Shown here: positions 25,500 to 33,356 of the stretch, in pieces
How positions within the stretch are numbered: position 1 is the first letter of the stretch
Layout: each line of letters begins with the position of its first letter
From: Bacteroidota bacterium
Lineage (GTDB): Bacteria > Bacteroidota > Rhodothermia > Rhodothermales > JAHQVL01
Assembly (NCBI GenBank): GCA_039111535.1
Contig: JBCCIM010000052.1
Location: 1 to 33,465 of the forward strand
Direction: 5' to 3'
Length of the DNA: 33,465 bases
Notes under the pieces: model-generated
What the model saw: the letters and a program-made list of their open reading frames with translations, nothing else
Told to the model about the DNA's origin: nothing
Databases searched by the model: none
Translations under genes and position numbers: made by a program

Positions 25500-26300
25500 C
25501 TAAGATGGCGAGCAGGCTGCATCTTCGAGGCTGGTATCCCAGCATCCCATTGTGCCACCGTTGAAGTTTGTTGCAGAGATCGAGCCTTCGTTGGTTGTAG
25601 CATCCCAGGATACATCATGGGTAATGGCTTCAGAAACCTGTTGCCAGACGAAGGAACGTGCCGTGCCATTCTCACGGTATTCTACAGAATCGCCGGCGCT
25701 TTGCGCTGCTGATTGAGGGATACTGAATGTAATCGTTTTTTCTGTATCACCTGTCGCGTAGCTTGCATTCAACACATTGGCTGATGCACCATCGAGGTAG
25801 TAGAACAACTGCCACGACCCAACGGCGCCGTTTTGTGATGTCTCGGCAGAGAACAGTTCAAAGTTCTCCAGTGCGTCACCTGAAGCAGGATCTGTTGTTG
25901 TGATGCGCATGCTCCAGGTTGTTGCATCCCCGTTGCGCGTCGCCGAGAGCGTATAGCCGATGCTTTGCGCGCCACTTGCGGCAGAAGCACTCCACACCCA
26001 GGCGCCATCCTGAAATACAGGGTCGGCTTCGAGGGCGCTAATTGTTGTTATAGAAGGAATAATCAGGTTTGCTGAAATGATGAGCGACACAGGCCATACC
26101 CGCAGGGCTGCGGCTGTGAAGTTTACACCCGGCATTTCATTTTTTGCGGTAGTCTGGTTGAAAAGGTCTACCGGTAGGGAAAAGACTTCACTCGGAATTA
26201 CATCCGGTGCTTCATCTTCTGTGTTTGTGCTGTCGCAGCCTGTCAGCGTAATAAAAGTGAAAGCTGCAAGTAATAGATATATGCGATTGGAAATTTTCAT
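25500..26300 (-). CDS. Putative lipoprotein, unknown function
   Basis: A 266-residue predicted lipoprotein not assigned to a family. The ATG at 26300 gives the signal MKISNRIYLLLAAFTFITLTGC with a good lipobox (LTGC); the frame from 26429 adds 43 residues without sense and is rejected. The mature part begins with an acidic linker (DSTNTEDEAPDV). It then has alternating beta-strand patterns with many Thr, Ser and aromatic residues (WSMRITTTDPASGDALENFELF, GSWQLFYYLDG, AITHDVSWDATTNEGSI), suggesting a beta-sandwich or lipocalin-like barrel. Near the end a cysteine pair is visible (MGCWDTSLEDAAC). It diverges from the DapA-like gene and ends at a strong terminator. Confidence 0.82.
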   Translation of the reverse strand: MKISNRIYLLLAAFTFITLTGCDSTNTEDEAPDVIPSEVFSLPVDLFNQTTAKNEMPGVNFTAAALRVWPVSLIISANLIIPSITTISALEADPVFQDGAWVWSASAASGAQSIGYTLSATRNGDATTWSMRITTTDPASGDALENFELFSAETSQNGAVGSWQLFYYLDGASANVLNASYATGDTEKTITFSIPQSAAQSAGDSVEYRENGTARSFVWQQVSEAITHDVSWDATTNEGSISATNFNGGTMGCWDTSLEDAACSPS

Positions 26301-26442
26301 GGTTATTCGCTTGAACGTGATTAGTGCGCGCGAAGCTGTGGGGCAAACGCTATATTTCAAAAGGTATGCCGCGTTCGTGCAAAACCGTACTTCTGCGCCT
26401 GTATAAACCAATGCGAAAATTCCAGCCATATTTTCCCTTTAC

Positions 26443-27387
26443 ATGACAAAAAATAGCTTGACGCACCCATTTGAGCGACCACAGGGCGTTTTTGCAGCTA
26501 CCCTTACGCCAATGGATGAGGATTATAACGTTGATATTGCGCTTTTAGCAGCCCATTGTAAATGGTTGTTGGCGCATGGCACCAATGGCATCGTACTGTC
26601 GGGCACAACCGGGGAAGCCAATTCTCTTTCTGTTGATGAGAAAATGAAGGTGCTTGATGGATTGCTGGCACAGGGTATTCCCGCTTCGAAGCTCATTGTA
26701 GGGACAGGATGCTGTGCCTTCCCGGACACGGTTGCGCTGACGCGCCACGCTGTTGCGCAAGGGGTTGCCGGCGTCCTTATGCTTCCACCGTTTTACTATA
26801 AAGGTGTATCTGACGCTGGTTTGTTTGCCAGCTTTTCTGAAGTAATCACGCGGGTTGGGGCAGATGACCTGCGCATTTATCTATACCATTTCCCGAAAAT
26901 GAGCATGGTCCCTTTCAGTCTGGACCTGATTTCGCAGCTGTTAATGGCCTATCCTGCCCAAATTGCCGGCATCAAGGACTCAAGTGGCGATTGGGGCAAT
27001 ATGTCGGCTATGGTTAGAGAATTTCCAGGGTTTGATGTTTTTGCCGGGAGTGAGGCCTTTTTGTTGGATATTTTGCAAGAAGGCGGGGTTGGATGTATAT
27101 CTGCATCAGTCAATATCACAAGCCCCCTTGCCGGCGATGTGTACCAGCACTGGCAGGATGCATCAGCAAATGGCTTACAGGCCAAGCTGACGGCCGTCCG
27201 CCATGCTTTTCAGGCCTATCCGTTCATTCCAACGCTAAAAGGGATTATGCACCAGCGTTCCGGACATGCCAGTTGGCAAGCCATGCGTCCGCCGCATCTG
27301 CCGGCATCTCAAAGTGAGATCGACGCAGCTCTGGCGTCTATGGCAACACTTGATTTTACCCTTGAACCAATCAATTACGCAGTATAA
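26443..27387 (+). CDS. DapA / N-acetylneuraminate-lyase family aldolase
   Basis: A 314-residue class I aldolase-type enzyme of the dihydrodipicolinate-synthase family. The Schiff-base lysine is K178 (AGIKDSSGDWGNM), the pyruvate-carboxylate-binding motif GTTGE is at 54-58, and a tyrosine (IYLYHFPKM, Y148) sits where DapA has Y133. The usual YNVPxRT sequence is not present, so lysine synthesis is not assured and another 2-keto-acid aldolase role is possible. GSEAFLLDILQEGGVGCISA is a typical late block. Its stop codon overlaps the start of the next gene by one base (TAATG), so the two are co-translated. No lysine or sialic-acid gene is adjacent. Confidence 0.88.
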   Translation: MTKNSLTHPFERPQGVFAATLTPMDEDYNVDIALLAAHCKWLLAHGTNGIVLSGTTGEANSLSVDEKMKVLDGLLAQGIPASKLIVGTGCCAFPDTVALTRHAVAQGVAGVLMLPPFYYKGVSDAGLFASFSEVITRVGADDLRIYLYHFPKMSMVPFSLDLISQLLMAYPAQIAGIKDSSGDWGNMSAMVREFPGFDVFAGSEAFLLDILQEGGVGCISASVNITSPLAGDVYQHWQDASANGLQAKLTAVRHAFQAYPFIPTLKGIMHQRSGHASWQAMRPPHLPASQSEIDAALASMATLDFTLEPINYAV

Positions 27388-27791
27388 TGTCTACCACACC
27401 ACAACCCGATTTTCGCGCCATCATGCCTTTTATAAGGCTCGGTATGCTGCTCACAGTAGTTGCAGCAGGTGGTTTTCTGTGGTATGGCATAGGTGTAGCA
27501 GACAACCCGCTCGATTTTGACCGTCAGACGCTGAATCTGGTGTTTCTTTTTGCATTTACGGTTGCAGCGTTTGTCGTGATGCGGGTACGGCGCCAGCTTG
27601 AGGGAGATCTTGTTATGCATAAAAAGAACCTGCTCATTTTACTGGCCTGGTCCGTTGCTGAGGGGGTTGCTTTGCTGGGTGTCGTGCTCATGTTAACCGG
27701 CGACGCATCATTTTTTGTTGCCGGCCTTATCGTATTGCTGATGACATTTGGTGTGTTACCAATTCCGGCAACCGCTGAAGAGGAACGATGA
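27387..27791 (+). CDS. Small four-helix membrane protein, unknown
   Basis: A 134-residue protein with four hydrophobic segments (about 15-34, 46-62, 79-103 and 106-124) separated by short charged loops (RVRRQLEGDLVMHKKN). No family was recognised. The start overlaps the DapA-like stop by one base, so translation is probably coupled. Functional coupling to the aldolase is possible but not shown. Confidence 0.8.
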   Translation: MSTTPQPDFRAIMPFIRLGMLLTVVAAGGFLWYGIGVADNPLDFDRQTLNLVFLFAFTVAAFVVMRVRRQLEGDLVMHKKNLLILLAWSVAEGVALLGVVLMLTGDASFFVAGLIVLLMTFGVLPIPATAEEER

Positions 27792-27828
27792 ATACTATAG
27801 CAGCAGGTCCCAATCACAGGTGTTGATC

Positions 27829-27861
27829 GAGCGATCGCTCCGGGGATTCTTCTTGAAGAAG
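27829..27861 (+). promoter_or_regulatory. Two adjacent palindromes upstream of the PqqD-like gene
   Basis: GAGCGATCGCTC at 27829-27840 is a perfect 12-base palindrome. CTTCTT-G-AAGAAG at 27849-27861 is a perfect inverted repeat around one base. Both lie in the 175-base gap before the PqqD-like gene, where a promoter and regulator site would be expected. No T-tract follows, so a terminator is unlikely. Confidence 0.4.
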
Positions 27862-27966
27862 CCTAGCTGTGGTATCCATTGGATTGGAAATTGCTACCTG
27901 AAACAAGGGTACAATGCCAGTCCAGTGCCTCCTTCCGCTTGTTAATTTCGGAGAAATCGTACAGTC

Positions 27967-28293
27967 ATGCACCATTCAGAAGCACCAACAGACATTCCTC
28001 TTTCTTTTAGCCCGCATAAAAAAGCCGGCGTGATGGCGCAGCAGGTTCTCGATGAAATGGTGCTGTATGACGACAATACCGAAATGGGGTACTCGTTGAA
28101 TGCTTCCGCCCGATTTATTTGGGATCTGTGTGATGGCGAGCGTACCCTGGGCTCTATTTGTGAGGAAATTGCCCGCGACCTGGAAGTAGATGCTGCCATG
28201 TTGCACAAAGATGTTCAAACCACCGTTTCCGAATTGTTGAAACTGGGCCTGCTCAAATCGGGCGTAGAGGAATCAGAGTCTGCCAGTTCTTAA
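27967..28293 (+). CDS. PqqD-like peptide-chaperone-family protein
   Basis: A 108-residue protein of the PqqD fold, the small winged-helix domain that binds the leader peptide of ribosomally made peptides (RiPPs). The family pattern is clear: DEMVLYDDNTEMGYSLNASARFIWDLCDGERTLGSICEEIARDLEV, then a C-terminal helix VQTTVSELLKLGLL. No radical SAM enzyme, precursor peptide or protease of a RiPP pathway is adjacent. It is followed after 61 bases by an HprK-related kinase gene, the combination known as the HPr-rel-A/PqqD type of system. The likely role is to present a peptide or protein to the kinase; this is inference. Confidence 0.88.
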   Translation: MHHSEAPTDIPLSFSPHKKAGVMAQQVLDEMVLYDDNTEMGYSLNASARFIWDLCDGERTLGSICEEIARDLEVDAAMLHKDVQTTVSELLKLGLLKSGVEESESASS

Positions 28294-28354
28294 TTCTACC
28301 ACTGCCGCAGCACACATTGAAGGCTGCATAGCTACGTTTCAGGAAAACCTGGAT

Positions 28355-29185
28355 ATGGTTACCCCAGATCACAAATATTATATCTCTTTTGCAAGCCAGG
28401 AAGTGGCTATCCAGTCGGAGGACCCGGATGTCATCGCGCCGTTTTTGCTTGCATTCCGGGAGCTGTTGGTGGATGTGCCGGCAGACTTGCTTGGTACGCT
28501 CTCCATTGTGCACGACGGTGACGGATACCGGGTAGATGGTGCAAAAATGTTTGAGGGTGAGCAGGAGAGCCCGCGTGGTGTATTGCAATGCCTGAAATTT
28601 GAGGTCATTCACCGATTTGTGGAGGTGCACCCCGAGCTTTTGTGGTTGCATGCCGGCGCAGCCTCGCTGGATGACAAGGCCATTATGCTTTGTGGTGCCT
28701 GGGGTAGTGGAAAAAGCACAATGGTAGGAAATCTGTGCAAAAAGGGATGGACCTATCTCTCTGATGACATCGTCCCGATTCATATGGAAAGCGGCCAGCT
28801 AGTTTCTTTTCCGCTTACCCCCATGATGCGCGCGCACGACGCCCAGGATCATGCAACGAAGCTCTCCGCTGATGCGGTAGCCAATTTAAACAAGCAAGTT
28901 GTGGAGCTTGCAGACGGGGCCTATGCTACGCGCGAGCAGTCGCTGGCTGCCATCGTTTTTCCACAATATGACCCCAAAGTTTCTAAAGTAGCTTTGACGG
29001 CCATTTCGCCGGCAGCTGCTACGCTTGAATTGCTGCGAAACTGCCTGAACCTGAAATACCACAAAGAAGACGCCGTGCAGTTTCTTGGTACGCTCGTTGA
29101 AAAGCTCCCCGTGTATATGCTGCGATATAACGACGGCGTCAAGGCTGCAGAGCTACTGATTGGTGAGCATAGGCAGCTGGGTTAG
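28355..29185 (+). CDS. HprK-related serine kinase-like protein
   Basis: A 276-residue protein related to HPr kinase/phosphorylase. The Walker A motif GAWGSGKST is at residues 114-122, preceded by LLWLHAGAASLDDKAIML, and LSDDIVPI (135-142) is the acidic metal-binding block. The N-terminal about 95 residues differ from HprK, and the HprK signature needed for phosphorylase activity was not seen, so a kinase-only role is likely. Related HprK-like enzymes phosphorylate lasso peptide precursors. No HPr or PTS gene is in the window. The gap to the PqqD-like gene is 61 bases, with no in-frame ATG, GTG or TTG upstream before a stop at 28265. It is convergent with the M24 gene, 8 bases apart. Confidence 0.86.
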   Translation: MVTPDHKYYISFASQEVAIQSEDPDVIAPFLLAFRELLVDVPADLLGTLSIVHDGDGYRVDGAKMFEGEQESPRGVLQCLKFEVIHRFVEVHPELLWLHAGAASLDDKAIMLCGAWGSGKSTMVGNLCKKGWTYLSDDIVPIHMESGQLVSFPLTPMMRAHDAQDHATKLSADAVANLNKQVVELADGAYATREQSLAAIVFPQYDPKVSKVALTAISPAAATLELLRNCLNLKYHKEDAVQFLGTLVEKLPVYMLRYNDGVKAAELLIGEHRQLG

Positions 29186-29193
29186 CACGGTCA

Positions 29194-30558
29194 CTACTGT
29201 TTGTTTATTGGATCATTTCTTGGTATCAACCACAGCGTTTTCTGCCGGCCATCGATGTACCAGGTGGATTCGCCATCAAAAAAAGCATCTTCTTCCAGCA
29301 TAACCCGGACGACCTTGTTGTTCCATTCAGGAATCGGGACGCGGGCATTGAGTTCAATCGAGTACGCAGTGTTGGGGTACATCGGGTAGTCGCCTCTGCC
29401 GGCCACGCCGCCTTGTTGATCCCACAACCCGATTGTGGGGCCGGCGCCATGTCCCTGAAAGCCAATAGGGTGGGTGTAAATGGACGGTGTAATTTGCTCT
29501 GCAATGGCCTGGTCGCGTGTGGCTTTGAGGATTTCGTTTCCGGTGCGTCCTGTTTTGAAGTGAGACGTAAGGATATCTTGCAGTCTGTTGCCTGTTTTCA
29601 GGGCTGCAACCAATCCTGCAGGTGCCTCTGTTTCTCCAGGTTTCAGCACATAGGCATGTTGCTGAGTGTCCGTATTGAGGCGCAGGTAGGTAATGCCAAA
29701 GTCTACGTGGATTAAGTCGCCAGGCTGGATGATGTCGGCTGCCGGCTTGGAGGCAAAGGAACGATTGGTATCCGCTTCATCGTTGCGCTGGATGGAGACG
29801 CTGGGATGAAACCAGGTGACGAGCTTGAGTGCGCGAATCCGTTCTCTGTACCACCACTCCACATCCGAAGTTGTTGTGACGCCGGGTTGGATTACCTGCT
29901 CTGAAAGACCCTCTGCAATGATTCTGTGTGCAATCCGGCAAATCATTGGGTAGACTTGCATTTCTGCAGCTGTACGCGTTTCGAGCCACCCGATAGCAAG
30001 GTTTTCGCCAGAGACCACGCGGTCATGGAATGCGGCGGGTAACGCACCCATAAACCCATCATACTCCGAGTCTGTCAGGCCATCTGCAAGGCCAAACGTA
30101 GTCGATCGGTTAAGCGCAATTTTGTTGGGGTTGGCGAGCGTTATAATTTCGGCCAGTCGTGCCCACTGGTCGGGTTCTTCTTCTGGATTCCAGCCGCTTG
30201 GAAAGAACTTGCCGATATCATAGCGGGCTACGGCGATCCGCTCAACACCCTTCTCTTCGCCATGATCAAAAAAAACGAGGACTGTGCGCCGGCGCGCTGC
30301 AAGCCAGGTTGCGGGCAGCATGCTGCGTATGACGGGATCTTCATTGTATTCTCTGGCACTTACAATCCACATATCAATCCCATTGCGTCGCATAAGTGCT
30401 GGGACAACGTTTTCGAGCCTGTCCAGCAACAACTGATCAACAAGGGCAGCACGCGCCTTCATGGGGAGAATGGTGGGCATGTGCTGAGCATTGGTATGCT
30501 CCAGATCGGTGCCAAGGGCTGAACACAGCAGCGTTAAAGCCAGAATACGGTACTTCAT
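29194..30558 (-). CDS. Secreted M24-family metallopeptidase (Xaa-Pro peptidase-like)
   Basis: A 454-residue peptidase of the pita-bread (M24) fold with an N-terminal creatinase-like domain. A signal peptide is suggested by MKYRILALTLLCSALG, with QHMPTI marking the mature start. The five metal ligands are visible: D286 (IHVDFGI), D297 (LNTDTQQH), H370 (FQGHGAG), E402 (SIELNAR) and a glutamate in MLEEDAF (422-423). Such enzymes remove N-terminal residues next to proline or act as dipeptidases, and the exact specificity is unknown. An 8-bp inverted repeat lies seven bases upstream of the start codon. Confidence 0.9.
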   Translation of the reverse strand: MKYRILALTLLCSALGTDLEHTNAQHMPTILPMKARAALVDQLLLDRLENVVPALMRRNGIDMWIVSAREYNEDPVIRSMLPATWLAARRRTVLVFFDHGEEKGVERIAVARYDIGKFFPSGWNPEEEPDQWARLAEIITLANPNKIALNRSTTFGLADGLTDSEYDGFMGALPAAFHDRVVSGENLAIGWLETRTAAEMQVYPMICRIAHRIIAEGLSEQVIQPGVTTTSDVEWWYRERIRALKLVTWFHPSVSIQRNDEADTNRSFASKPAADIIQPGDLIHVDFGITYLRLNTDTQQHAYVLKPGETEAPAGLVAALKTGNRLQDILTSHFKTGRTGNEILKATRDQAIAEQITPSIYTHPIGFQGHGAGPTIGLWDQQGGVAGRGDYPMYPNTAYSIELNARVPIPEWNNKVVRVMLEEDAFFDGESTWYIDGRQKTLWLIPRNDPINKQ

Positions 30559-30565
30559 GGTATCA

Positions 30566-30590
30566 TTGCATAGTTAAGCGAGCTATGCAA
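30566..30590 (-). promoter_or_regulatory. Inverted repeat upstream of the M24 peptidase gene
   Basis: TTGCATAG (30566-30573) and CTATGCAA (30583-30590) are perfect 8-base inverted copies with a 9-base spacer, seven bases from the ATG at 30558. The position suits an operator or a 5'-UTR hairpin hiding the ribosome site. It also lies 43 bases after the stop of the 30633 gene but lacks a T-tract. Confidence 0.45.
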
Positions 30591-30632
30591 AGTACGTAAA
30601 GCGAGGAAGAGATGCGTGTAGCTTATAAGGTG

Positions 30633-31034
30633 TCAGGATTCAGACGGGAATCCGTCTTCTGGCATTTGAATGCCGAGGGAGTCTGGGACGTTGTTGTCCT
30701 GTAGTTCTGGATTAACGAGCGACACCATGGGCATGTCGAGCGCCGTCAGGAATTTCCCGAGCGCGGCAACGAGGAATTCCTGTTGCAATTCCACCATTTC
30801 AGCGTCGAAACGCCCCCGCTCGTCCAGGTGACCGCGGATATCCAGGTACAGTACGCGTGGCCAGTCGGGATACTTCTTTTGTGCTTCGGCGATCAGGCCA
30901 AACAGGTCTTGGGCTGCCTTGTCGAAGTTGTGTGTTTCTTCAACGACGTGGTACAGCGACACGGTATTGTCGAAGTTCATCGCAATACCAGGCTGTTCTG
31001 GCTTGTTGTAGCTGGGTATGATAGGAGGGTTCAT
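30633..31034 (-). CDS. Hypothetical cytosolic protein
   Basis: A 133-residue protein, not recognised. The ATG at 31034 (MNPPIIPSYNKPEQPG) is preferred; one at 31070 adds 12 residues. It has a proline-rich N-terminus, then a compact alpha/beta part with the strand RVLYLDIRGHLDERGRFD near residue 80 and helices FDKAAQDLFGLIAEAQKKY and DAEMVELQQEFLVAALGKFL. A short acidic tail ends in GFPSES. No signal peptide or membrane segment. It sits alone between the M24 and OmpA genes on the same strand, separated by 74 and 93 bases. Confidence 0.7.
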   Translation of the reverse strand: MNPPIIPSYNKPEQPGIAMNFDNTVSLYHVVEETHNFDKAAQDLFGLIAEAQKKYPDWPRVLYLDIRGHLDERGRFDAEMVELQQEFLVAALGKFLTALDMPMVSLVNPELQDNNVPDSLGIQMPEDGFPSES

Positions 31035-31127
31035 TGCAGATTTTTTTGGGCGAATTCCAACCTGCCCCATTAACTAAGATGGGCTGAAATAAGTTCTATC
31101 TGCAACGATCGCCGGCAATGGGTAGCA

Positions 31128-32267
31128 TTACGGACGCTGGCCCGGGAATGCTTCGCAGCCGACCATAACAGATTCAACACGCCGATTCACGAGGCAATCA
31201 GGGTCCTCTTTGCGCAAGCAAGAAAGGGCTGTGCCGCGCTCGCGGATGGCGAGCCTGTCTGTGGCAATGCCCTCTGTGGTATAGAAGTCAAAAACAAACG
31301 CTGCCCGTTCGCGCGAGATTTTTAGCGCTTGAGCTTCCGTATCCGCGCCGTCTGTGTGTCCCACAATACGGGCGCAACAGCGCGGGTTGAGTTGGAGTGC
31401 TTCGACGTTTTCGGCGAGGAGTGCCATCGTCTGACCTGTAACATCTGCACTGCCGGCATCAAAGAATACGGTATTCAGGTCAGCCAGTACGCAGCGGTCG
31501 TCTGGGAAGTCGGGTGCGGGTAGCGGCGGATTGTAAGGCGGAATGACGAGGGGATCTGGCAATTCAGCCGGCGGAATTTCTTCGGCTACCCGTCTTATTT
31601 TTGCGAGGTTGAACCGCATGCCAAACATAACCAGTGATGTATTGTGTGGATTGCGGTTGCCTTCGTTGCGGCCAACGTAGTTGAAGTTGATACGGAAGCT
31701 GGCGTCTGCGAATACCGAAAAGCGGTGTGAAACCGGGTAGTCAACGCCAAGGCCAAAAGGCAGGGTGAAGACGGAGCGGTCTGGGCCAGGCGTGCCAGCG
31801 TTTGGCTGGTTGATCTGCCCTGAAGGTGCACCAAATGGATCTGCGATTAGGGTGCCAAATCCTGTATAAACGTAGGGGAGAAAGAGGCTGGTAGAGCCGC
31901 GGCGCAGCGTATAAATAATTTGGGGTTCAAACCAGAACAGCTCCCGGTTTAGAAATTCGTTGCTTGTGAGTCCGCCCTCAGTGTCGAGGGAGCTCAGGTT
32001 GGTTAGTCCAGCCATGCCCCGGAAAAAGAACTTGTCTCTTACGATGGGGAAAGAGCCGAGCAGGATGCCGGCTACATCGCTGGATCTGGTAAAATTGGCG
32101 TTGCTGCGAACATCGTTGAGATCAACGCGGCCATGGTATGTAAATACACCAAGTGCCACGCCAAAATGCGCCTGTGAGCCACGCAGTTGTGTGCGCTGGG
32201 CCTGGGCCTGGGGGCTCGCAAATGCCAGCAGGAGGGGGAGTAGCAGCAGAAAACGTAACGTCTTCAT
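31128..32267 (-). CDS. OmpA-family outer-membrane protein
   Basis: A 379-residue outer-membrane protein. From the ATG at 32267 the signal MKTLRFLLLLPLLLAFASPQAQA is good; the frame from 32345 runs over the upstream terminator. Residues about 30-220 look like an eight-strand-type barrel (FGVALGVFTYHGRVDL, FFFRGMAGLTNL, YVYTGFGTLI, RFSVFADASFRINFNYVG). After a proline-rich linker (VIPPYNPPLPAPDFPDD) follows the OmpA C-terminal domain with VFFDAGSADVTGQT, IVGHTDGADTEAQALKISRE and NRRVE. The HTD aspartate and a following arginine would bind peptidoglycan. It probably ties the outer membrane to the wall. Confidence 0.9.
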   Translation of the reverse strand: MKTLRFLLLLPLLLAFASPQAQAQRTQLRGSQAHFGVALGVFTYHGRVDLNDVRSNANFTRSSDVAGILLGSFPIVRDKFFFRGMAGLTNLSSLDTEGGLTSNEFLNRELFWFEPQIIYTLRRGSTSLFLPYVYTGFGTLIADPFGAPSGQINQPNAGTPGPDRSVFTLPFGLGVDYPVSHRFSVFADASFRINFNYVGRNEGNRNPHNTSLVMFGMRFNLAKIRRVAEEIPPAELPDPLVIPPYNPPLPAPDFPDDRCVLADLNTVFFDAGSADVTGQTMALLAENVEALQLNPRCCARIVGHTDGADTEAQALKISRERAAFVFDFYTTEGIATDRLAIRERGTALSCLRKEDPDCLVNRRVESVMVGCEAFPGQRP

Positions 32268-32345
32268 TGTATTTGATTGTAGATTTGCCAGAAGCGTACG
32301 AAGAAATGTCGTTACATAATGTGTACCAAACGGGCATTGTTCCAA

Positions 32346-32377
32346 AAAGAAAGGCGAACCCGGTATGGGTTCGCCTT
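32346..32377 (-). terminator. Terminator after the PKD-OmpA lipoprotein gene
   Basis: AAGGCGAACCC (32351-32361) and GGGTTCGCCTT (32367-32377) form a perfect 11-bp stem with a 5-nt loop. On the minus strand TTCTTTTTGG follows. It lies about 47 bases after the stop codon at 32424 and separates the two OmpA-type genes. Confidence 0.9.
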
Positions 32378-32423
32378 CTTTCGCGCAAATAAGCGCTAAA
32401 CTGTTTCGAAAAAGCTACTGGGC

Positions 32424-33356
32424 TTATCGAATTGGGATGGTGTCAGCACGACGGAACTGCTCAACACCTTCTTTTTTGCTGGTTGTACCACGCTGCATGC
32501 CAGTACCTGTAGCCATTGAGCGGCTAACGGCAACGCCATTGTCAACGTAGAACTGCTCAACAGCGCGAGCGCGGTCTTCAGACAGGCTCTGTGCGTTGCG
32601 CTCACCAGGAGCTGCAATACCCTGAATGCTTACGTTGGTGTTTGGGCAATCCTGGAGAATTTCGAGGTTCTCCTGCAGTGCTGCACGAGCTTCGTCGGTA
32701 AGTACGCTTGAGTTGCGTGCGAAGAACGCGGCGTTCATTTCAACAACTTCAGAGCAGTAGTCAGCTTCGTACTGGTTGACCGTGATGGTCATTGTACGAG
32801 AATCAGAACCTGCGTTGTTTGAAGCGCGCAGGGTAACGGTGTACGTACCAGGCGTATCAAACGTGTAAGATGGGTTTGCAGAGGTGCTGCTTCCCATGTT
32901 GTCGAAAGACCAGCTGTAGCTGACAGGTACATCGCCGCGAACGTTCGAAGAGAAGTTCACAGGGGTGCGTGTGTCAGGGTTCTGCGGGTTAGCGCTGATG
33001 GTAACAACTTCTGCCGGCACAGGAGGACGGTAGACAACAACCGTTGCTTCACCGGTGTCTGGCCCCTTTTTGTTGCTTGCGGTTACAGCTACACGGTACG
33101 TTCCTGGCTGATTGAAGGAATGTGTCGTGGCTTTGCCGATGCCGGTTCTGCTATCGCCGAAGTTCCAGTTGTATTCGATTGGGTCGCTTGCGTCTTCGTT
33201 GATCATCGCAGTAAAAGTACCGGACTGGTTGATCCGGAGGCTATCGGGACCTTCAACATCAAGTACTTCAACAGCCGTTTTACAACCGACCATGCTCATT
33301 GCACCTATAAACAAGGCAAAGGTTAACAAGAGCGAGGAGCGTAGGTGTTTCATCAT
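32424..33356 (-). CDS. Lipoprotein with two PKD domains and a C-terminal OmpA-like domain
   Basis: A 310-residue predicted outer-membrane lipoprotein. The signal ends in the lipobox MVGC (C25). Two PKD beta-sandwich domains follow: about 45-110 (YNWNFGDSRTGIGKATTHSF, PGTYRVAVTASN) and 115-195 (YSWSFDNMG, PSYTFDTPGTYTVTLRASN). The OmpA-like domain covers about 200-290, with two cysteines (C201, C237) that may pair. Its core reads VSIQGIAAPGERNAQSLSED; the GHTD motif that holds the peptidoglycan-binding aspartate is changed, while the arginine in DRARAV is kept. The start may be the first or second ATG (33356 or 33353). It lies upstream of the barrel-type OmpA gene on the same strand, separated by a terminator. 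Confidence 0.9.
   Translation of the reverse strand: MMKHLRSSLLLTFALFIGAMSMVGCKTAVEVLDVEGPDSLRINQSGTFTAMINEDASDPIEYNWNFGDSRTGIGKATTHSFNQPGTYRVAVTASNKKGPDTGEATVVVYRPPVPAEVVTISANPQNPDTRTPVNFSSNVRGDVPVSYSWSFDNMGSSTSANPSYTFDTPGTYTVTLRASNNAGSDSRTMTITVNQYEADYCSEVVEMNAAFFARNSSVLTDEARAALQENLEILQDCPNTNVSIQGIAAPGERNAQSLSEDRARAVEQFYVDNGVAVSRSMATGTGMQRGTTSKKEGVEQFRRADTIPIR

Noticed and set aside
24997..25545. Longer start for the VOC gene at 25545
   Set aside because: The extra 58 codons run through a strong terminator hairpin and are unlike any VOC protein.
26301..26429. N-terminal extension of the 25500-26300 lipoprotein
   Set aside because: It would bury the signal peptide and lipobox behind 43 residues.
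27788..27826. 12-codon frame (MNTIAAGPNHRC) coupled to the preceding stop by ATGA, considered as a precursor peptide for the PqqD/HprK pair
   Set aside because: Frames of this length are common by chance; it has no leader-core structure and no ribosome site of its own.
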